Source of the DNA: Actinomycetota bacterium
GTDB lineage: Bacteria; Actinomycetota; Thermoleophilia; Gaiellales; Gaiellaceae
Direction of reading: 5' to 3'
Length of the DNA: 5,451 nucleotides
Assembly: GCA_013695295.1 (NCBI GenBank)
Contig: JACDAS010000292.1
Span: 1-5,451, forward strand
This document shows, piece after piece, positions 4,744 to 5,451 of the stretch. The notes under the pieces are model-generated. The model did no database searches and was not told where the DNA came from. It saw only the letters and a program-made list of their open reading frames with translations. The position numbers and the translations under genes were made by a program. Every line of letters starts with the position of its first letter. The stretch's first letter is position 1.

Positions 4744-5451
4744 ATGAGCGAGGCTCGACGGGTCTCCCCGGCGGGCTCCGGCGCAGGGGGGGTGGCGATC
4801 AGCCTCGCAGTCGCCGCCGCCTGCTTCTGGATCGCGTACGACGGCGGCGGCTACGCGCTCGCGAGCCGCTCCGAGCTCGCGATCGCCGTGCTCTGGGCGA
4901 TCGTGCTCGGGCTGGCCTCGGGCATCCTGCCCGTGGTTCGGCCAACGGCGCCGTCCCTGATCGCCGGGGGTTTCCTCGCCGGGCTCGCAGGCTGGACGCT
5001 CGCGTCGGCCGGCTGGGCCGCCAGCGCTGAGGCCTCGTTCGCCGAGTTCAATCGCGTTGCCCTCTACCTCGGGGTCTTCACGCTGGCGGCGCTCGGGGCG
5101 AGCGCGGCCACCGTAGTCCGTTGGAGCGACGGTCTGGCGCTCGGAATCTGCGGGATCGGCGCGGTTGCGCTGGCGGCGCGGCTCGTTCCCCAGCTCGTCT
5201 CGCAGGACGACCTCGAGACGCTGCTGCCCACGACCCACGTCCGTCTGAGCTACCCGGTCAACTACTGGAACGGCCTCGCGATCCTCGTCGCGCTCGCCTT
5301 TCCGCTCCTGCTCAGGCGCGTGGTCTCGACGGGCCGACTCCGCTGGCGCGGCCTCGCCGCAGCCCCGCTGCCGATGCTCGGCGCCGCGATCTACCTCGCC
5401 TCGTCACGTGGCGGGGCGGCGGCGGCGGTGCTCGGCTGCGCGGTCTTCGTC
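4744..5451 (+). CDS. O-antigen ligase/Wzy_C-like polytopic membrane protein (3' end beyond window)
   Basis: The reading frame from the ATG at 4744 stays open for 236 codons to the window edge, so the gene is cut off by the window rather than broken. After a short polar N-terminus (1-16), about eight hydrophobic segments follow, roughly at 17-32, 45-65, 71-90, 104-125, 130-148, 173-190, 203-219 and 223-236. The motif RLSYPVNYWNGLA (167-179) and the later SSRGG (220-224) are what I recall from actinobacterial proteins of the O-antigen ligase/Wzy_C superfamily. Members transfer or polymerise lipid-linked glycans at the outer face of the membrane. The full protein should be two to three times longer and carry a large extracytoplasmic loop. 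With no Gram-negative outer membrane expected, the likely role is surface polysaccharide or glycoprotein glycan assembly (inference). The substrate is unknown. It is transcribed apart from the regulatory cassette, judging by the hairpin and promoter in front of it. Confidence 0.8.
   Translation, partial: MSEARRVSPAGSGAGGVAISLAVAAACFWIAYDGGGYALASRSELAIAVLWAIVLGLASGILPVVRPTAPSLIAGGFLAGLAGWTLASAGWAASAEASFAEFNRVALYLGVFTLAALGASAATVVRWSDGLALGICGIGAVALAARLVPQLVSQDDLETLLPTTHVRLSYPVNYWNGLAILVALAFPLLLRRVVSTGRLRWRGLAAAPLPMLGAAIYLASSRGGAAAAVLGCAVFV

Noticed and set aside
4693..5238. Minus-strand frame of 181 codons opposite the membrane-protein gene
   Set aside because: It is very rich in Arg, Glu and Gly with no motif. 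The plus frame gives regular hydrophobic segments and the ligase-like motif, and remains open to the window edge.

Overview
The window is GC-rich chromosomal DNA with densely packed genes all on the + strand, strong G/C bias at third codon positions, and start codons overlapping stop codons (ATGA, GTGA). The protein types (ANTAR regulator, STAS antagonist, an actinobacterial-looking O-antigen-ligase-like protein) and probable leaderless promoters (a TANNNT hexamer 6-7 nt before an ATG) point to Actinomycetota. Class Thermoleophilia is my best guess, from general resemblance only. No rRNA, tRNA, insertion sequence or CRISPR array was seen.

Layout. (1) 62-1021: a secreted, cysteine-rich protein with a C-terminal FnIII-like module, closed by a strong hairpin terminator at 1073-1107. 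(2) 1199-3481: a probable operon. It starts with a 37-codon leader ORF that looks like the severed N-terminus of a glyoxalase/VOC protein. This overlaps a hotdog-fold acyl-CoA thioesterase, which overlaps a soluble PAS-like histidine kinase, which overlaps an OmpR/PhoB-type response regulator. Each junction is a 4-nt start/stop overlap. (3) 3540-4577: a second compact cassette of a STAS-domain anti-sigma-factor antagonist, a stand-alone ANTAR RNA-binding antiterminator, and a thioredoxin-fold protein that has lost the first active-site cysteine. (4) 4593-4701: a noncoding array of 16-bp and 11-bp direct repeats sharing the core TACCTCYG, ending in a perfect 12-bp-stem inverted repeat. (5) 4744 to the window end: the first 236 codons of a polytopic membrane protein of the O-antigen ligase/Wzy_C type.

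How the genes may work together. Regions 2 and 3 are both regulatory. One is a phosphorelay pair co-translated with an acyl-CoA thioesterase. The other pairs a partner-switching antagonist with an RNA antiterminator and a degenerate thioredoxin. The most unusual items are the phased repeat array before the ligase-like gene, the truncated VOC leader that seems to supply the promoter and translational entry for the thioesterase/two-component operon, and the STAS-ANTAR-thioredoxin cassette.
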